From Nocardia arizonensis (GTDB taxonomy: Bacteria > Actinomycetota > Actinomycetes > Mycobacteriales > Mycobacteriaceae), in NCBI RefSeq assembly GCF_001310275.1, contig NZ_LGYZ01000047.1, forward strand, positions 1 to 64,000: a stretch of 64,000 bases of DNA, given 5' to 3'. Below the pieces are notes generated by a model. It was given only the letters and a program-made list of their open reading frames with translations. It had not been told where the DNA came from and made no database searches. Positions 8,588 through 18,429 of the stretch are shown here, piece by piece (within the stretch, counting starts at the first letter, position 1; each line of letters opens with the position of its first letter). The position numbers and the translations under genes are program-made.

Positions 8588-10185
8588 GTCCGTCCTCCGC
8601 ACTGCTGCCCGTCCTCGCACCGCTTCCCGTCCTGGTGCCGCTGCTCGCCGCCGCCGCGACCCTGGTCTTCGGCAGGCGGCCGCGCACCCAGGGCGTCGTC
8701 GTCTTTCTCGCGCTCACCGCGGTCGTGGTGATCAGCGGACTGCTGCTGTATCTGGCCGATCGCGACGGCACCGCCGCGGTGCAGGTCGGCGGCTGGGACA
8801 CCCCGATCGGCATCACGCTGGTGGTGGACCGGCTCTCGGCGGCCATGCTGCTGGTGTCCTCGATCGTGCTGCTCGCGGTGTCGGTCTACGGTTCGGGACA
8901 GAACATCCGCGACGGTGGCGCCCGCCAGCCCACTTCCATCTACCGGCCCACGTATCTGGTTCTGACCGCGGGCGTTTCGGCGGCCTTCCTGGCCGGTGAC
9001 CTGTTCAACCTGTTCGTCGGTTTCGAGATCCTGCTCGCCGCCTCCTTCGTGCTGCTCACCGTCGGCGCGACGGCGCAACGCATTCGGGCGGGCGTGGCCT
9101 ATGTCATGGTGTCGATGCTGTCATCGCTGATCTTCCTCATCGGCATCGGATTGGCCTACGCGACCACCGGCACACTCAATCTCGCCCAACTCGCGCTCCG
9201 CATGGATGTCGCGCCGGAGGGTGTGCGGACCTCGGTGTACGCGGTGCTGCTCGTGGCCTTCGGCATCAAGGCGGCGGTGTTCCCGCTGTCGAACTGGTTG
9301 CCCGACTCCTATCCGACCGCGCCCGCGCCGGTCACCGCGGTGTTCGCGGGTCTGCTCACGAAGGTCGGCGTGTACGCGATCATCCGCACCGATTCGCTGC
9401 TGTTCCCCGACGGCGGTTTCGGCGCGGTGCTGCTGTGGTGTGGTCTGCTGACGATGCTGATCGGCATCTTCGGCGCGATCGCGCAGAGCGATATCCGCAG
9501 GCTGCTGTCGTTCACGCTGGTCAGCCATATCGGCTATATGATCTTCGGTGTCGGACTCGGGTCGGCGGCGGGCCTGTCGGGCGCGATCTACTATGTGGCG
9601 CACCATATTCTGGTGCAGACCACGCTGTTCCTCGTGGTGGGTCTGATCGAACGCCAGGCGGGATCGACCTCGTTGCGCCGGCTCGGCGGACTGGCCGCGG
9701 CCAGTCCGCTACTTGCGATCCTGTTCCTGGTACCCGCACTGAATCTCGGTGGCATACCACCGTTCTCGGGCTTCATCGGCAAGGTCGCGCTGCTCCAGGC
9801 GGGCGCCGCCGACGGCGGTGTGGCGGCCTGGGTGCTGGTCGGCGGCGCGGTGGTGACCAGTCTGCTCACGCTGTACGCTGCGGCGCGGGTATGGGCGAAG
9901 GTGTTCTGGCGGCCGCGCTCGGAAGCTCCCGAAGGTCACCTCGCGGCCGCGAATCCGCCCACGCTCATGGAGGTTTCCGAGGATGTGCGCTACGACGAGC
10001 GCATCGATCCCGGCCGCATGCCGCCGCTCATGCTCTTGCCCACCGCGGCGCTCACGGTGGTCGGACTCACGCTGACCGTACTGGCCGGGCCGATCCTCGG
10101 CATAGCCGACCGCGCCGCCGCCGAACTGCATGATCCGTCCGTCTACATCGGCTCGGTGCTGGGCAATGCGGGGGCGCCGCGATGA
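8584..10185 (+). CDS. mnhD: Na+/H+ antiporter subunit D (MrpD/MnhD)
   Basis: A 533-residue NuoN/NuoM-like proton-conducting subunit. Diagnostic segments include GDLFNLFVGFEILLAASFVL, a lysine in the membrane segment FGIKAAVFPLSNWLPDSYPT, APAPVTAVFAGLLTKVGVYA and GGIPPFSGFIGKVALLQAG. Together with subunit A it forms the ion-translocating core. It overlaps subunit C by 4 bp and subunit E by 4 bp (ATGA). Confidence 0.92.
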   Translation: MSPSSALLPVLAPLPVLVPLLAAAATLVFGRRPRTQGVVVFLALTAVVVISGLLLYLADRDGTAAVQVGGWDTPIGITLVVDRLSAAMLLVSSIVLLAVSVYGSGQNIRDGGARQPTSIYRPTYLVLTAGVSAAFLAGDLFNLFVGFEILLAASFVLLTVGATAQRIRAGVAYVMVSMLSSLIFLIGIGLAYATTGTLNLAQLALRMDVAPEGVRTSVYAVLLVAFGIKAAVFPLSNWLPDSYPTAPAPVTAVFAGLLTKVGVYAIIRTDSLLFPDGGFGAVLLWCGLLTMLIGIFGAIAQSDIRRLLSFTLVSHIGYMIFGVGLGSAAGLSGAIYYVAHHILVQTTLFLVVGLIERQAGSTSLRRLGGLAAASPLLAILFLVPALNLGGIPPFSGFIGKVALLQAGAADGGVAAWVLVGGAVVTSLLTLYAAARVWAKVFWRPRSEAPEGHLAAANPPTLMEVSEDVRYDERIDPGRMPPLMLLPTAALTVVGLTLTVLAGPILGIADRAAAELHDPSVYIGSVLGNAGAPR

Positions 10186-10721
10186 AGGCCCCGGTGACTC
10201 GCGACAACGTGGTGCGAATCAGTCTGCTGGCGTGGCTGACGCTGGTTTACATGGCGCTGTGGGGCGATCTCAGCGTCGGCAATCTGCTGGGCGGACTCGC
10301 GGTCGGGTTGATCATCATGGTCGCGCTGCCGCTGCCGTTGCTGCCGATCAACGGGCGGTTCAATCCGCTGCCGCTGCCCGAATTTCTCGTTGTGAGCGCC
10401 TATTACGCCCTCGAATCCAGTTTCCAGGTGGCGTGGCTGGCGATTCGGCCCGCGCCGACACCGGTGTCGGGGGTGCTGCGGGTGAGTCTGCGCACACGTT
10501 CGGATCTGGTGCTGGTGCTGTGCACCGATCTACTGAATCTCATTCCCGGCACGATGGTGCTGGAGATCGACCGGCAACGCTGCGTCGTCTACGTGCACGT
10601 ACTGGACGTGAGCAGCGACGCCGCGGTGGACAAGTTCTACCGGACCACCCGCAGGGTCGAACGGCTACTGATCGATATCTTCGAGCGGCCGGTGTCCGAA
10701 TCCTCGACCGGAGGTGCATAG
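10182..10721 (+). CDS. mnhE: Na+/H+ antiporter subunit E (MrpE/MnhE)
   Basis: A 179-residue MrpE: two to three N-terminal membrane spans (AWLTLVYMALWGDLSVGNLL; GLIIMVALPLPLLPI) followed by a soluble domain containing the family segment SDLVLVLCTDLLNLIPGTMV and YVHVLDVSS. Needed for assembly or stability of the Mrp complex in characterised systems. It ends one base before the start of subunit F. Confidence 0.9.
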   Translation: MKAPVTRDNVVRISLLAWLTLVYMALWGDLSVGNLLGGLAVGLIIMVALPLPLLPINGRFNPLPLPEFLVVSAYYALESSFQVAWLAIRPAPTPVSGVLRVSLRTRSDLVLVLCTDLLNLIPGTMVLEIDRQRCVVYVHVLDVSSDAAVDKFYRTTRRVERLLIDIFERPVSESSTGGA

Positions 10722-10982
10722 ATGGCCGTCGTCGCCGTCATCGCGGCCGTTCTGCTCATCGCCGCCGCCCTGATCACCGCGTATCGCATTCTCGCCGGAC
10801 CCAATACGCTCGACCGGGTCGTCGGCATCGACTCGCTCGTCGCGATCGCCGCCTCCGGGTTGGCGGTGTGGGCGGCCTACAGCGGTGACACTGCGGTGAT
10901 TCCCGCGATCGTCGCGCTGGCACTGGTGGGTTTTCTCGGTTCCGCCGCGGTGTCGCGTTTCCGGGTCAGGGACGACCGATGA
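10722..10982 (+). CDS. mnhF: Na+/H+ antiporter subunit F (MrpF/MnhF)
   Basis: An 86-residue, three-span protein typical of MrpF, with the characteristic ILAGPNTLDRVVGIDSL between spans one and two and a short basic tail. It begins directly after subunit E and overlaps subunit G by 4 bp (ATGA). Confidence 0.9.
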   Translation: MAVVAVIAAVLLIAAALITAYRILAGPNTLDRVVGIDSLVAIAASGLAVWAAYSGDTAVIPAIVALALVGFLGSAAVSRFRVRDDR

Positions 10983-11311
10983 TCGCCCTCGAATGGATCG
11001 CGGCCTTGTTCATCCTGACCGGCGCCCTGCTCGCCCTCACCGCCGCCGTCGGCATCCTGCGCTTTCCCGACACCCTCACCCGCATGCACGCCGCCACCAA
11101 ACCCCAGGTCGTCGGCCTCATTCTCATCCTCACCGGCACCGCCATACATATCCGCTCCGACGCCAACGCCTGGATGCTCATGCTGGTGGCCCTCTTCACC
11201 CTCCTCACCGCACCCGTCATAGCCCACCTCATAGGCCGCACGGCGTACCGCGAACAACGCCACCGAGACGGCCTGCTCCGAGTCAACGAGCTCGGCGACG
11301 AGGTCGACTGA
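10979..11311 (+). CDS. mnhG: Na+/H+ antiporter subunit G (MrpG/MnhG)
   Basis: A 110-residue, three-span MrpG with the family hallmark GILRFPDTLTRMHAATK near residues 25-40 and VTAPVIAHLIGRTAYR-like end. Last gene of the A-C-D-E-F-G operon. The complex expels Na+ in exchange for H+ and supports pH and salt tolerance. The downstream PAP2 gene is convergent. Confidence 0.92.
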   Translation: MIALEWIAALFILTGALLALTAAVGILRFPDTLTRMHAATKPQVVGLILILTGTAIHIRSDANAWMLMLVALFTLLTAPVIAHLIGRTAYREQRHRDGLLRVNELGDEVD

Positions 11312-11363
11312 CCGAGGACGTCGTCCACCTCGTCGAGAACGGCACCGCCGCCCGGCGCTTTCG

Positions 11364-12716
11364 CTACCAGTAGCGGGCGGCGGGTTCCGGTATTGAGGCG
11401 GGGAATTCGTCGGAACCCGCGAACCAGGTGGCGTGGAAGGCGGCGGCCATGGCCGCGAGCAACGCGAGAACGACGGTGCCCGCGAGGGCGGAGTATTCGG
11501 CCATGGGGACCGCCAGGTAGCGGTAGGAGAGCAGGAGGGCGGCGAGAGTGGCGGCGCCGCCGGCCACCAGGCGGATGCGGAACCAGCCCCAGCCGCGTTC
11601 GGGGGCGCGCAGGGCGGATTCGACGGTGAGACACAGAACGGCGCCCGCGACCAGGTCGACGCCGTAGTGGTACCCGAAGCCGAGGGTGGCGGCGAGGGTC
11701 GCGAGCAGCCAGAACGCGCCGCCCCACCGCAGCCACGCGGGGGCAGGCGCGCCGTCGAGGTCGCGGCGGGTGTGCAGGAAGACCGACAGCGCCCACGCGG
11801 TGTGCATGGAGGGCATGCAGTTGCGTGGGGTCACGGTGTCGAACGGCAGGGCCGAGGGGGTGCGGTCGACCGGCGGGACGACAGCGGGCCAGAAATCGCC
11901 CACTTGCAGACCGCGACCGTCGGTACCGAAGGCGAACATGGGGCCGACGACGGGGAACAGCAGGTAAACGACCGGCCCGAGTAGGCCGAGAACGAGAAAG
12001 GTGCGCACCAGATAGTGCGTTGGCCATACTCCGGCCGGCACCACACGGCGCAACTGCCACACCGCGACCACGATCGCCGCCACCGGCAATTCGATGTAGA
12101 CCCAGTGCAATACCGCGTACACGACCGGTCCGAGCGCGTCGAGCACTCGGCCCATCACCCACGACGGATCACCGAGCGCGTGGTCGGCCAACCGGAGGTA
12201 CTCGTCGAATACATCGGGCCGCGCTACCACCGTCACGTGCAGCCACACGTCGCCGATCTTGGTCGCCAGGATCAGCAGCGCGCCGAGAGCCGCCGCACGC
12301 AGTGCGTTCGCGCGCTCCCGGCCCTCCCACCGCGACAACGCCACCACCGCGATGCCGCTGAGGACGATCACGGCGCCGTTGCCGACCGCGAACGGCTCGC
12401 CCGAGAGCACCCGGGCCCCGGCCCACAGCGCATCGATCGCGACCGCGACGCCCACCGCGATCACCCGGCGGCGCATGGGGATTCCGATCAGGGCCAGCAC
12501 CAGACCCGCCCACGGCACCGACATCGACTTCGGCGTGCCGACGTAGTCGCGCCACAGACTCGCCAGCGGCCCGTCGAAACCCTGCCGGGCCGCGGCCACC
12601 TGGAGGGCGACCAACAGCACGGGAACGGCGCAGACCACGGCCACGACCCGTATCCGCCGTAACGGGGGTCGCCACACCGCATTTCCTACGCTGGAACCCG
12701 GAACTTCGACAAGCAC
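11364..12716 (-). CDS. PAP2-superfamily membrane protein (Aur1-like phosphatase/transferase)
   Basis: A 450-residue polytopic protein with a C-terminal PAP2_3-type catalytic region. The two histidine motifs are present: RNCMPSMHTAWALS near residue 315 (matching C(x)PSxH) and FGYHYGVDLVAGAVL near 365 (HxxxD). Relatives include inositol-phosphoryl transferases and lipid phosphatases. It may act on phospho-polyprenols or phosphoinositol lipids; that is an inference. A GTG start is used. It converges with the Mrp operon and follows the carboxylate-amine ligase gene on the same strand after about 80 bp. Confidence 0.75.
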   Translation of the reverse strand: MLVEVPGSSVGNAVWRPPLRRIRVVAVVCAVPVLLVALQVAAARQGFDGPLASLWRDYVGTPKSMSVPWAGLVLALIGIPMRRRVIAVGVAVAIDALWAGARVLSGEPFAVGNGAVIVLSGIAVVALSRWEGRERANALRAAALGALLILATKIGDVWLHVTVVARPDVFDEYLRLADHALGDPSWVMGRVLDALGPVVYAVLHWVYIELPVAAIVVAVWQLRRVVPAGVWPTHYLVRTFLVLGLLGPVVYLLFPVVGPMFAFGTDGRGLQVGDFWPAVVPPVDRTPSALPFDTVTPRNCMPSMHTAWALSVFLHTRRDLDGAPAPAWLRWGGAFWLLATLAATLGFGYHYGVDLVAGAVLCLTVESALRAPERGWGWFRIRLVAGGAATLAALLLSYRYLAVPMAEYSALAGTVVLALLAAMAAAFHATWFAGSDEFPASIPEPAARYW

Positions 12717-12793
12717 TCGACCATAGTAAACGGAAGATGAACGCAGCCCCCCTGGCGAACTGAACGACAGGCGACCGACCGGAAGCCGCCCGG

Positions 12794-13939
12794 CTACCGA
12801 TTCAGCTCTTCGACCAGTGAGTTCACCACCGCGACCAGATCACCATTGGACGCCGCGGCCACCTTGCGCTGGCGCTGGTAGGAGGCGCCGCGCACGGGAA
12901 TCTCGGCCACCGAGGCCAGTTCGTCCGCACAACCGAGCAGCTTCGCCGTCGGCTCCAGCCGATTCAAGACCTCGGCGAGGTCATCGGTGACCAATCGCTC
13001 ATTGCTGTCGGCGTCAACGATGACGATGGCGTCGAGCCCGTATCGCGCTGCGCGCCACTTGTTCTCCTGCACATGCCACGGCGGCAGCGTCGGCAGCTGT
13101 TCGCCGTTCTCCACCCGGCGGTCCAGATCGACGATCAGACAGTGGATCAGCGCGGCGATGGCCGCGAGCTCCTCGCGCGTGGAGGTGCCGTCGCAGACCC
13201 GCACCTCGATCGTGCCCCATTTGGGCGCCGGCCGGATATCCCAGTGCATCCCGCCGAGCTGTTCGAACACACCGGTCTTCAACTGGTCGTGCACGAAATG
13301 TTCGAACTGGGTCCAGTTCTCGAACTGGAACGGCAGACCCGCGGTGGGCAACTGCTGGAACATCAGCGTCCGGTTGCTCGCGTACCCGGTGTCGGCGCCG
13401 GCCCACATGGGCGAGGACGCCGACAGCGCCAACAGGTGCGGATACATCAGCAGCAGGGAATTGATGATCGGCAGCACCTTGTCCCGGTGTGAGACGCCGA
13501 CGTGCACGTGCACGCCCCAGATCATCATCTGGCGACCCCACCACTGCGTGCGCTCGATCAGCTCGTCGTAGTGCTCGGAGCGGGTCAACTGCTGGGCCGA
13601 CCACTGCGCGAACGGGTGGGTGCCCGCGCAGAACAGGTCGACGCCCAGCGGATCGGCCGCACGGCGCACCGTGTTCATGGTGCCGTGCAGATCCTCCACC
13701 GCCGCGCCGACGGTCTCGTGCACCCCGGTGACGATCTCGACGGTATTACGCAGCAACTCCTTGGTGACCTGCGGTTTGCCATCCCAGCTTCGCAGGTCGC
13801 CGACCGCGTCGAAGACCTCGGCCGCGGTATTGGACAGATCGCGCGTCACCTTGTCGACGAGCGCGATCTCCCATTCGATACCTATGGTCGGCCGGGGCGA
13901 ACCTTCGAACGGAACGTGCTCGATCTGTGCCCCGGCCAT
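12794..13939 (-). CDS. Carboxylate-amine ligase / glutamate-cysteine ligase-like (YbdK, Rv0433-type)
   Basis: A 381-residue GCS2-family enzyme. Early residues GIEWEIALVDKVT match the family's metal-binding EWE motif; further family segments are FCAGTHPFAQWS, WGVHVHVGVSHRD (HVHVG) and WDIRPAPKWGTIEVRVCDG. YbdK homologues have weak gamma-glutamylcysteine ligase activity in vitro; actinobacteria make mycothiol, not glutathione, so the physiological substrate is unclear. Neighbouring sodC and LytR_C genes are in the same order as in M. tuberculosis (Rv0431-Rv0433). Confidence 0.85.
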   Translation of the reverse strand: MAGAQIEHVPFEGSPRPTIGIEWEIALVDKVTRDLSNTAAEVFDAVGDLRSWDGKPQVTKELLRNTVEIVTGVHETVGAAVEDLHGTMNTVRRAADPLGVDLFCAGTHPFAQWSAQQLTRSEHYDELIERTQWWGRQMMIWGVHVHVGVSHRDKVLPIINSLLLMYPHLLALSASSPMWAGADTGYASNRTLMFQQLPTAGLPFQFENWTQFEHFVHDQLKTGVFEQLGGMHWDIRPAPKWGTIEVRVCDGTSTREELAAIAALIHCLIVDLDRRVENGEQLPTLPPWHVQENKWRAARYGLDAIVIVDADSNERLVTDDLAEVLNRLEPTAKLLGCADELASVAEIPVRGASYQRQRKVAAASNGDLVAVVNSLVEELNR

Positions 13940-13952
13940 GAATCACCTTCGT

Positions 13953-14639
13953 CTAAGCGATGACGCCGCAGGCTACCCGGCCTCCGGCGTCACCGGTGGC
14001 CAGCGTGGTGTCGTCGGGACCGGCCACACCGTCGGCGCGCGAGTAACGGTTGGGAATGTTGCCGAAGTTGTCGGCGTCGGCGTGGATGATCAGCGCCTTG
14101 CCCTTCAGGTCGTTCAGGGTGACGGCGTCGGTGGTGGTGACCAGCGTGCCGGAGCCGTCGTTGCGGACCTCGAGCGAGGTGAGGTCACCGCTGGCCGGAT
14201 GCGCGTTGGCGCTGCCGACCTGGAGGTGCCCGCCCGCGGACAGGAAATCGCCCGGGGTGCCGCCGGTCGGCGCCGCCGAATTGGCCTCGCACTTGCCTAT
14301 CTGGTGGATGTGTAGACCGTGGAATCCGGGACGCAGTCCGTTCGCGTCGACCTGGACCTGTAAATGGTTGCCGACCGCGGTGATGGTGGCGGTGGCGACG
14401 GACTTGCCCGAGGGGTCCTTCAGATCGACCTTCGCACCCGGATTCGTCGAGTCGCTGCCGTGCTTGGGGCCGAACTCGCCCGACGGCGGGGCGGCCGCAC
14501 CGGTCCACACCGGCGGCGTCGTGCCCTTGACGTCACTGGACTCCTGACTGTTGGAGCATGCGGCGAGGCCGAGGACCGCGACCGCAAGCACCGGGGTCAC
14601 AGTCCACCAGGACGGGCGACGAGTTGTGGACGGGGCCAT
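13953..14639 (-). CDS. sodC: Cu/Zn superoxide dismutase lipoprotein
   Basis: A 228-residue exported enzyme that dismutes superoxide at the cell surface. The N-terminus is a lipoprotein signal with lipobox LAAC (Cys near residue 28). The SodC domain spans about residues 65-226: copper-ligand segment [13 protein letters not shown], zinc-loop histidines ([13 protein letters not shown]) and a C-terminal [10 protein letters not shown] whose Cys would form the conserved disulfide with GKC. It lies 13 bp downstream of the carboxylate-amine ligase start on the same strand. Homologue of M. tuberculosis sodC (Rv0432). Confidence 0.92.
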   Translation of the reverse strand: MAPSTTRRPSWWTVTPVLAVAVLGLAACSNSQESSDVKGTTPPVWTGAAAPPSGEFGPKHGSDSTNPGAKVDLKDPSGKSVATATITAVGNHLQVQVDANGLRPGFHGLHIHQIGKCEANSAAPTGGTPGDFLSAGGHLQVGSANAHPASGDLTSLEVRNDGSGTLVTTTDAVTLNDLKGKALIIHADADNFGNIPNRYSRADGVAGPDDTTLATGDAGGRVACGVIA

Positions 14640-14784
14640 CGGAGAACTCCTTTACGAGTACCGAGTTTACGGGCAAAGCCGAGCGGACGCGTTCGTTACC
14701 GGACAGATGATGCCACGCCCGTCGGGCCGCTCGGTGACAGGGCGGTGTGGCCCACGGCACCACGGCGCGCGGCGCATCGGGAGA

Positions 14785-15345
14785 TCAGCCGCCCGCCAGG
14801 ATCACGACCACACCGGTCGCGGCGTCGCCCGGACCGCCGGACTTGGGTTCGGCCGTCGCGCCGATCTGCTGCGCGATTTCCATGGCCGCTTCCCGTTCAC
14901 CCGGCGAATCCCCGTAGAACACGGTGGTTTTCGCGATGGTGCCGCCCGCGTAGTTGCCGGAGGACACATTCGTCCAACCCTGGCCCTGCAACTGGTCCGC
15001 GGTGCGCGCGGCCAGACCGGCGACCAGGCTGTTGTTCAGAACCCGCACCGGCACCGCGCGATTCACCGCGGGCGCGGTCGGCGGGGGCGGCGCAACGGTG
15101 GTGGTGGTCGGGGCGGTGGTGGTGACCGCTTCGGTGGCGGTGGCGCCCGCACCGGTCCGCTGCGCTGTCGCCGTTGGCGCGGCCGCCGTGGTCGTGCTCG
15201 ACGCGGGCGCGGCGGTCTCGGAGTCGGCGTCCGAATTCGACAACGACATCGCACCGAGTCCGGCGAACACGATGGCCAGCGCGATCAACACCATCGCCAG
15301 GGCCCGCAGTGGCGGTCCGCCGGAGGTGGGATTGGGGTAGCTCAC
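14785..15345 (-). CDS. LytR C-terminal domain protein (Rv0431-type)
   Basis: A 186-residue membrane-anchored protein: short cytoplasmic N-terminus, one membrane helix (ALAMVLIALAIVFAGLGAM, about residues 15-33), a 70-residue Thr/Ala/Pro-rich spacer and a C-terminal LytR_C domain (VPVRVLNNSLVAGLAARTAD; GWTNVSSGNYAGG; TVFYGD). LytR_C domains occur in cell-wall-attaching proteins but this one lacks the LCP catalytic domain. Matches Rv0431 in size, layout and neighbours. Confidence 0.82.
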   Translation of the reverse strand: MSYPNPTSGGPPLRALAMVLIALAIVFAGLGAMSLSNSDADSETAAPASSTTTAAAPTATAQRTGAGATATEAVTTTAPTTTTVAPPPPTAPAVNRAVPVRVLNNSLVAGLAARTADQLQGQGWTNVSSGNYAGGTIAKTTVFYGDSPGEREAAMEIAQQIGATAEPKSGGPGDAATGVVVILAGG

Positions 15346-15403
15346 AGCGTCGACCCTAGTCCCCCACCGGCCCGCCCCGCCCGCGTCACGCCGGGAATCC
15401 GGG

Positions 15404-15757
15404 TCATACCTGGAATCCGAGGCGACGGGCGGCCCTTGCCTTCTGCCTGCTGGCCCGCAATCTGCGCAGCCGCTTGACCAGCATGGGGTCGGCGGCCAGC
15501 GCCTCCGGCCGGTCGACCAGCGCGTTGAGGACCTGGTAGTAGCGGGTCGGGGACATGCCGAACTTCTCCCGAATGGCCTCTTCCTTGGCGCCCGCGTACT
15601 TCCACCACTGCCGCTCGAAGGCCAGGATCTCGAGTTCGCGGCGACTCAGGCCGCTCTCGTCCCCTTCGACCGGAGTCGCGGACCCGGTCGGCGAATCCTC
15701 GTTCGCGGAAGGGCCGCCCTGGATCGCGGAATAGTTCCGTGCCGCTGCGCCGTCCAT
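15404..15757 (-). CDS. DUF3263 protein (Rv0430-type)
   Basis: A 117-residue soluble protein with the DUF3263 core: LSRRELEILAFERQWWKYAG followed by KEEAIREKFGMSPTRYYQVL, a likely helix-turn-helix with Tyr-Tyr, and a basic C-terminal helix rich in Arg/Lys. The layout suggests nucleic-acid binding, but the function is not established. I used the ATG at 15757 (MDGAAARN) instead of the upstream GTG because of the GAGGGAGCGAG before it. Divergent from def, as in mycobacteria. Confidence 0.8.
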   Translation of the reverse strand: MDGAAARNYSAIQGGPSANEDSPTGSATPVEGDESGLSRRELEILAFERQWWKYAGAKEEAIREKFGMSPTRYYQVLNALVDRPEALAADPMLVKRLRRLRASRQKARAARRLGFQV

Positions 15758-15942
15758 CTCGCTCCCTCGCCGAGTAACCACCTGACGAAAATGATGCCTG
15801 TACGTCGCGAATCATTGAACCACGCGACCCGGTGGACTCCCGGCCGCGCCAGCGGCGTGTTGTTTACCGGAGGGTAACGGCGTGTCACCGGCCGGTCAGC
15901 ACGCGGGAGCACCCGCGGGCGCACCCAGTACCCTTACCCTTC

Positions 15943-16533
15943 ATGGCAATACTCCCCATCGTGATCGTCGGCGATCCGGTACTGCACAATCCGACGCGGC
16001 AGGTCGACAAGTCCCCGGAGGAATTGGCCGAGCTCATCGCGGATATGTACGAGACGCTGGATGCGGCGCACGGGGTCGGTCTTGCCGCCAATCAGGTCGG
16101 CGTGGGGCTGCGGTTGTTCGTCTACGACTGCCCTGACGTGGGCGAGGACGGCACGGCGACCAGGCGCCGGGGCGCGGTGGTCAATCCGGTGCTCGAGACC
16201 TCGACGATACCCGAGACCATGCCCGATCCCGACGAGGACGACGAGGGCTGTCTGTCGGTTCCCGGTGAGCAGTTCCCCACCGGCCGGGCCGACTGGGCGC
16301 GGGTCACCGGCACCGACGAGAACGGTGAACCCGTCACCATCGAGGGCAAGGGCTTCTTCGCGCGCATGTTGCAGCACGAGGTCGGCCACCTGGACGGATT
16401 CCTCTACGTGGATGTGCTGATCGGCCGCCACGCGCGCGCGGCGAAGAAGGCGATCAAGCGCAACGGCTGGGGCGTCCCGGGATTGAGCTGGCTGCCCGGC
16501 GCCGTACCCGACCCGTTCGGCCATGACGACTGA
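15943..16533 (+). CDS. def: Peptide deformylase
   Basis: A 196-residue Fe/Zn peptide deformylase that removes the N-formyl group from nascent proteins. All three family motifs are present: [10 protein letters not shown] (motif 1, near residue 44), EGCLSV (motif 2, near 102, Cys metal ligand) and QHEVGHLDG (motif 3, near 144, two His ligands and the catalytic Glu). The ATG at 15943 gives the size usual in mycobacteria; a longer upstream reading has no family support. Overlaps the following acetyltransferase gene by 11 bp. Confidence 0.95.
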   Translation: MAILPIVIVGDPVLHNPTRQVDKSPEELAELIADMYETLDAAHGVGLAANQVGVGLRLFVYDCPDVGEDGTATRRRGAVVNPVLETSTIPETMPDPDEDDEGCLSVPGEQFPTGRADWARVTGTDENGEPVTIEGKGFFARMLQHEVGHLDGFLYVDVLIGRHARAAKKAIKRNGWGVPGLSWLPGAVPDPFGHDD

Positions 16534-17524
16534 TTCGACCGAACCCGTGGAATCGCCGCGCGACATCCCACTCGGCCGCCGCGTGGTCATGCGCTACCGA
16601 CGCCCGGAGGGGCAGCACCCCCCGCTGACCGACGTGATCGGCGAGCTGGTCTCCCTCGACCCGCCGACGGTGCTCGGTGGCGACGGTCAGGCGGTCGCGG
16701 TGCCGCCCGACCGGGTGGTGGCTTTGAAAGCATTGGGGCCGAGGCCGATTCGCACCGGGGAGATCCGGGCCCTGGAGGCCGCGGCGGCCTACGGCTGGCC
16801 CGGTATCGAGCACGCCTGGATCGACGGCTGGCTGGCGCGCGCGGGTTACGGCTACACCGACCGGGCGAATTCGGCTCTGCCGCTGGGCGATTCCGAGACA
16901 CCGGTGCCGCCGGGTGCGATTACGGAGCAGACCTTGGCACGCCTGCGCGAGTGGTACGCGGTGCGGCGGCTGCCGCTGCGTCTGGCGCTGCCCGATCGAC
17001 TCGCCAAGGCGCCCGCGGGGTGGCGGACCCGCAAGGAGACCGTGGTGCTCGGCATAGATATCGAGAATTTCGTTCTGCCGCAGGGTCCGCCGATGGTCCG
17101 CGTCTTCCCGGCCCCGACCGACGCCTGGCTGGACCTGTACCACCGCAAGGGCGAGGCCGAGCAGACCACCATCGACCTGCCGCCGGTGCCGGAGGTGCTG
17201 ACCGCCGTCCACGACGGTGAACTCGGATTCGCCGCGTTGGGCGTCCCGCAGCCGATCGCGGTCGCGCGCGGCGCGTTGACCACCGCCCCCGACGGCCGCC
17301 GCTGGATCGGTCTGAGCTGTGTGGCGGTGTCGAGCGAACACCGCAGGCACGGACTCGGCGCGCTGGTATGCGCGGAGACACTGCGCTGGGGCCGCGACCG
17401 CGGCGCGACCCACGCCTACGCCCAGGTCGACGCGGACAACGAGGGCGCGCTCGCCCTGTACCGCGACCTCGGATTCGTCGAGCACCATCACTACCGCTAC
17501 ACCGAACCTCCGCCGGAGGCGTGA
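16523..17524 (+). CDS. GNAT N-acetyltransferase (Rv0428c-type)
   Basis: A 333-residue protein. The N-terminal 75 or so residues form a small beta-rich domain ([12 protein letters not shown]...), and the C-terminal part is a GNAT fold with acetyl-CoA-binding motif A ([20 protein letters not shown] near 275-295) and [18 protein letters not shown], the canonical end of the fold. The acceptor is unknown. Between def and xthA exactly as Rv0428c lies between Rv0429c and Rv0427c. Confidence 0.85.
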   Translation: MTTDSTEPVESPRDIPLGRRVVMRYRRPEGQHPPLTDVIGELVSLDPPTVLGGDGQAVAVPPDRVVALKALGPRPIRTGEIRALEAAAAYGWPGIEHAWIDGWLARAGYGYTDRANSALPLGDSETPVPPGAITEQTLARLREWYAVRRLPLRLALPDRLAKAPAGWRTRKETVVLGIDIENFVLPQGPPMVRVFPAPTDAWLDLYHRKGEAEQTTIDLPPVPEVLTAVHDGELGFAALGVPQPIAVARGALTTAPDGRRWIGLSCVAVSSEHRRHGLGALVCAETLRWGRDRGATHAYAQVDADNEGALALYRDLGFVEHHHYRYTEPPPEA

Positions 17525-17577
17525 GCGCCGAAGCGTAGAAAAGAAGATATCGACCGTGGACAAGAGGAAGGCATGTC

Positions 17578-18393
17578 GTGCGCTTGGCGACCTGGAACGT
17601 CAATTCGATCCGCTCCCGTATCGACCGGGTGGCGCAGTTCCTCGACCGCCACGATATCGACGTCCTCGCCATGCAGGAGACCAAATGCCGTGACGACCAG
17701 TTCCCGTACGAGCGCTTCGACGAACTCGGCTACGAGGTGGCCCATCTCGGAGTGAACCAGTGGAACGGCGTCGCCATCGCCTCCCGCATCGGTCTGACCG
17801 ACGTCGAGTACGCCTTTCCTGCCCAACCCGGTTTCGACAAGGACGCGGCCGAATCACTCATCAGCACACCGGTGGTCGAGTCGCGCGCGCTCGGCGCCAC
17901 TTGCGGCGGGGTGCGGGTGTGGAGTCTGTACGTGCCCAACGGCCGCGCGCTCGATGATCCGCACTACATCTACAAACTGGAATGGCTCGCCGCGCTGCGT
18001 GACGTCGGTGCGCGCTGGCTGGCCGAACAGCCGACGGCCCGAATCGCATTGGTCGGCGACTGGAATATCGCGCCGACCGACGACGACGTGTGGTCGGTGC
18101 GGTTCTTCGAGGGCAGGACGCACACCTCCGCTACCGAACGCGCCGCCTTCGAAGCCATCGTCGAGGCCGGATTCGCCGATGTCATGCGGCCTTTCGCGCC
18201 GGGCCCCGGGGTGTACACCTATTGGGATTACACCCAACTGCGCTTCCCCCGCAAGGAGGGAATGCGGATCGACTTCATATTGGCCTCACCGGAATTGGCG
18301 GCGCGGGCCGAGGACGCGATGGTGGACCGGGACGAACGCAAGGGCAAGGGCGCCAGCGATCACGCGCCGGTCATCGCCGAATTCGCCGACTAG
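17578..18393 (+). CDS. xthA: Exodeoxyribonuclease III
   Basis: A 271-residue endonuclease/exonuclease/phosphatase-fold enzyme of base-excision repair (AP endonuclease and 3'-5' exonuclease). Motifs in order: TWNVNSIRSR (Asn metal ligand), MQETKC (Glu metal ligand), LYVPNG, GDWNIAPTDDDVW (Asp/Asn) and C-terminal GASDHAPVIAEF (Asp-His dyad). GTG start with AGAGGAAGG upstream. Probably co-transcribed with def and the GNAT gene. Confidence 0.93.
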   Translation: MRLATWNVNSIRSRIDRVAQFLDRHDIDVLAMQETKCRDDQFPYERFDELGYEVAHLGVNQWNGVAIASRIGLTDVEYAFPAQPGFDKDAAESLISTPVVESRALGATCGGVRVWSLYVPNGRALDDPHYIYKLEWLAALRDVGARWLAEQPTARIALVGDWNIAPTDDDVWSVRFFEGRTHTSATERAAFEAIVEAGFADVMRPFAPGPGVYTYWDYTQLRFPRKEGMRIDFILASPELAARAEDAMVDRDERKGKGASDHAPVIAEFAD

Positions 18394-18429
18394 CGAGCGC
18401 ATTCCGTGATGGGGCCGGGTCCGGTCGCG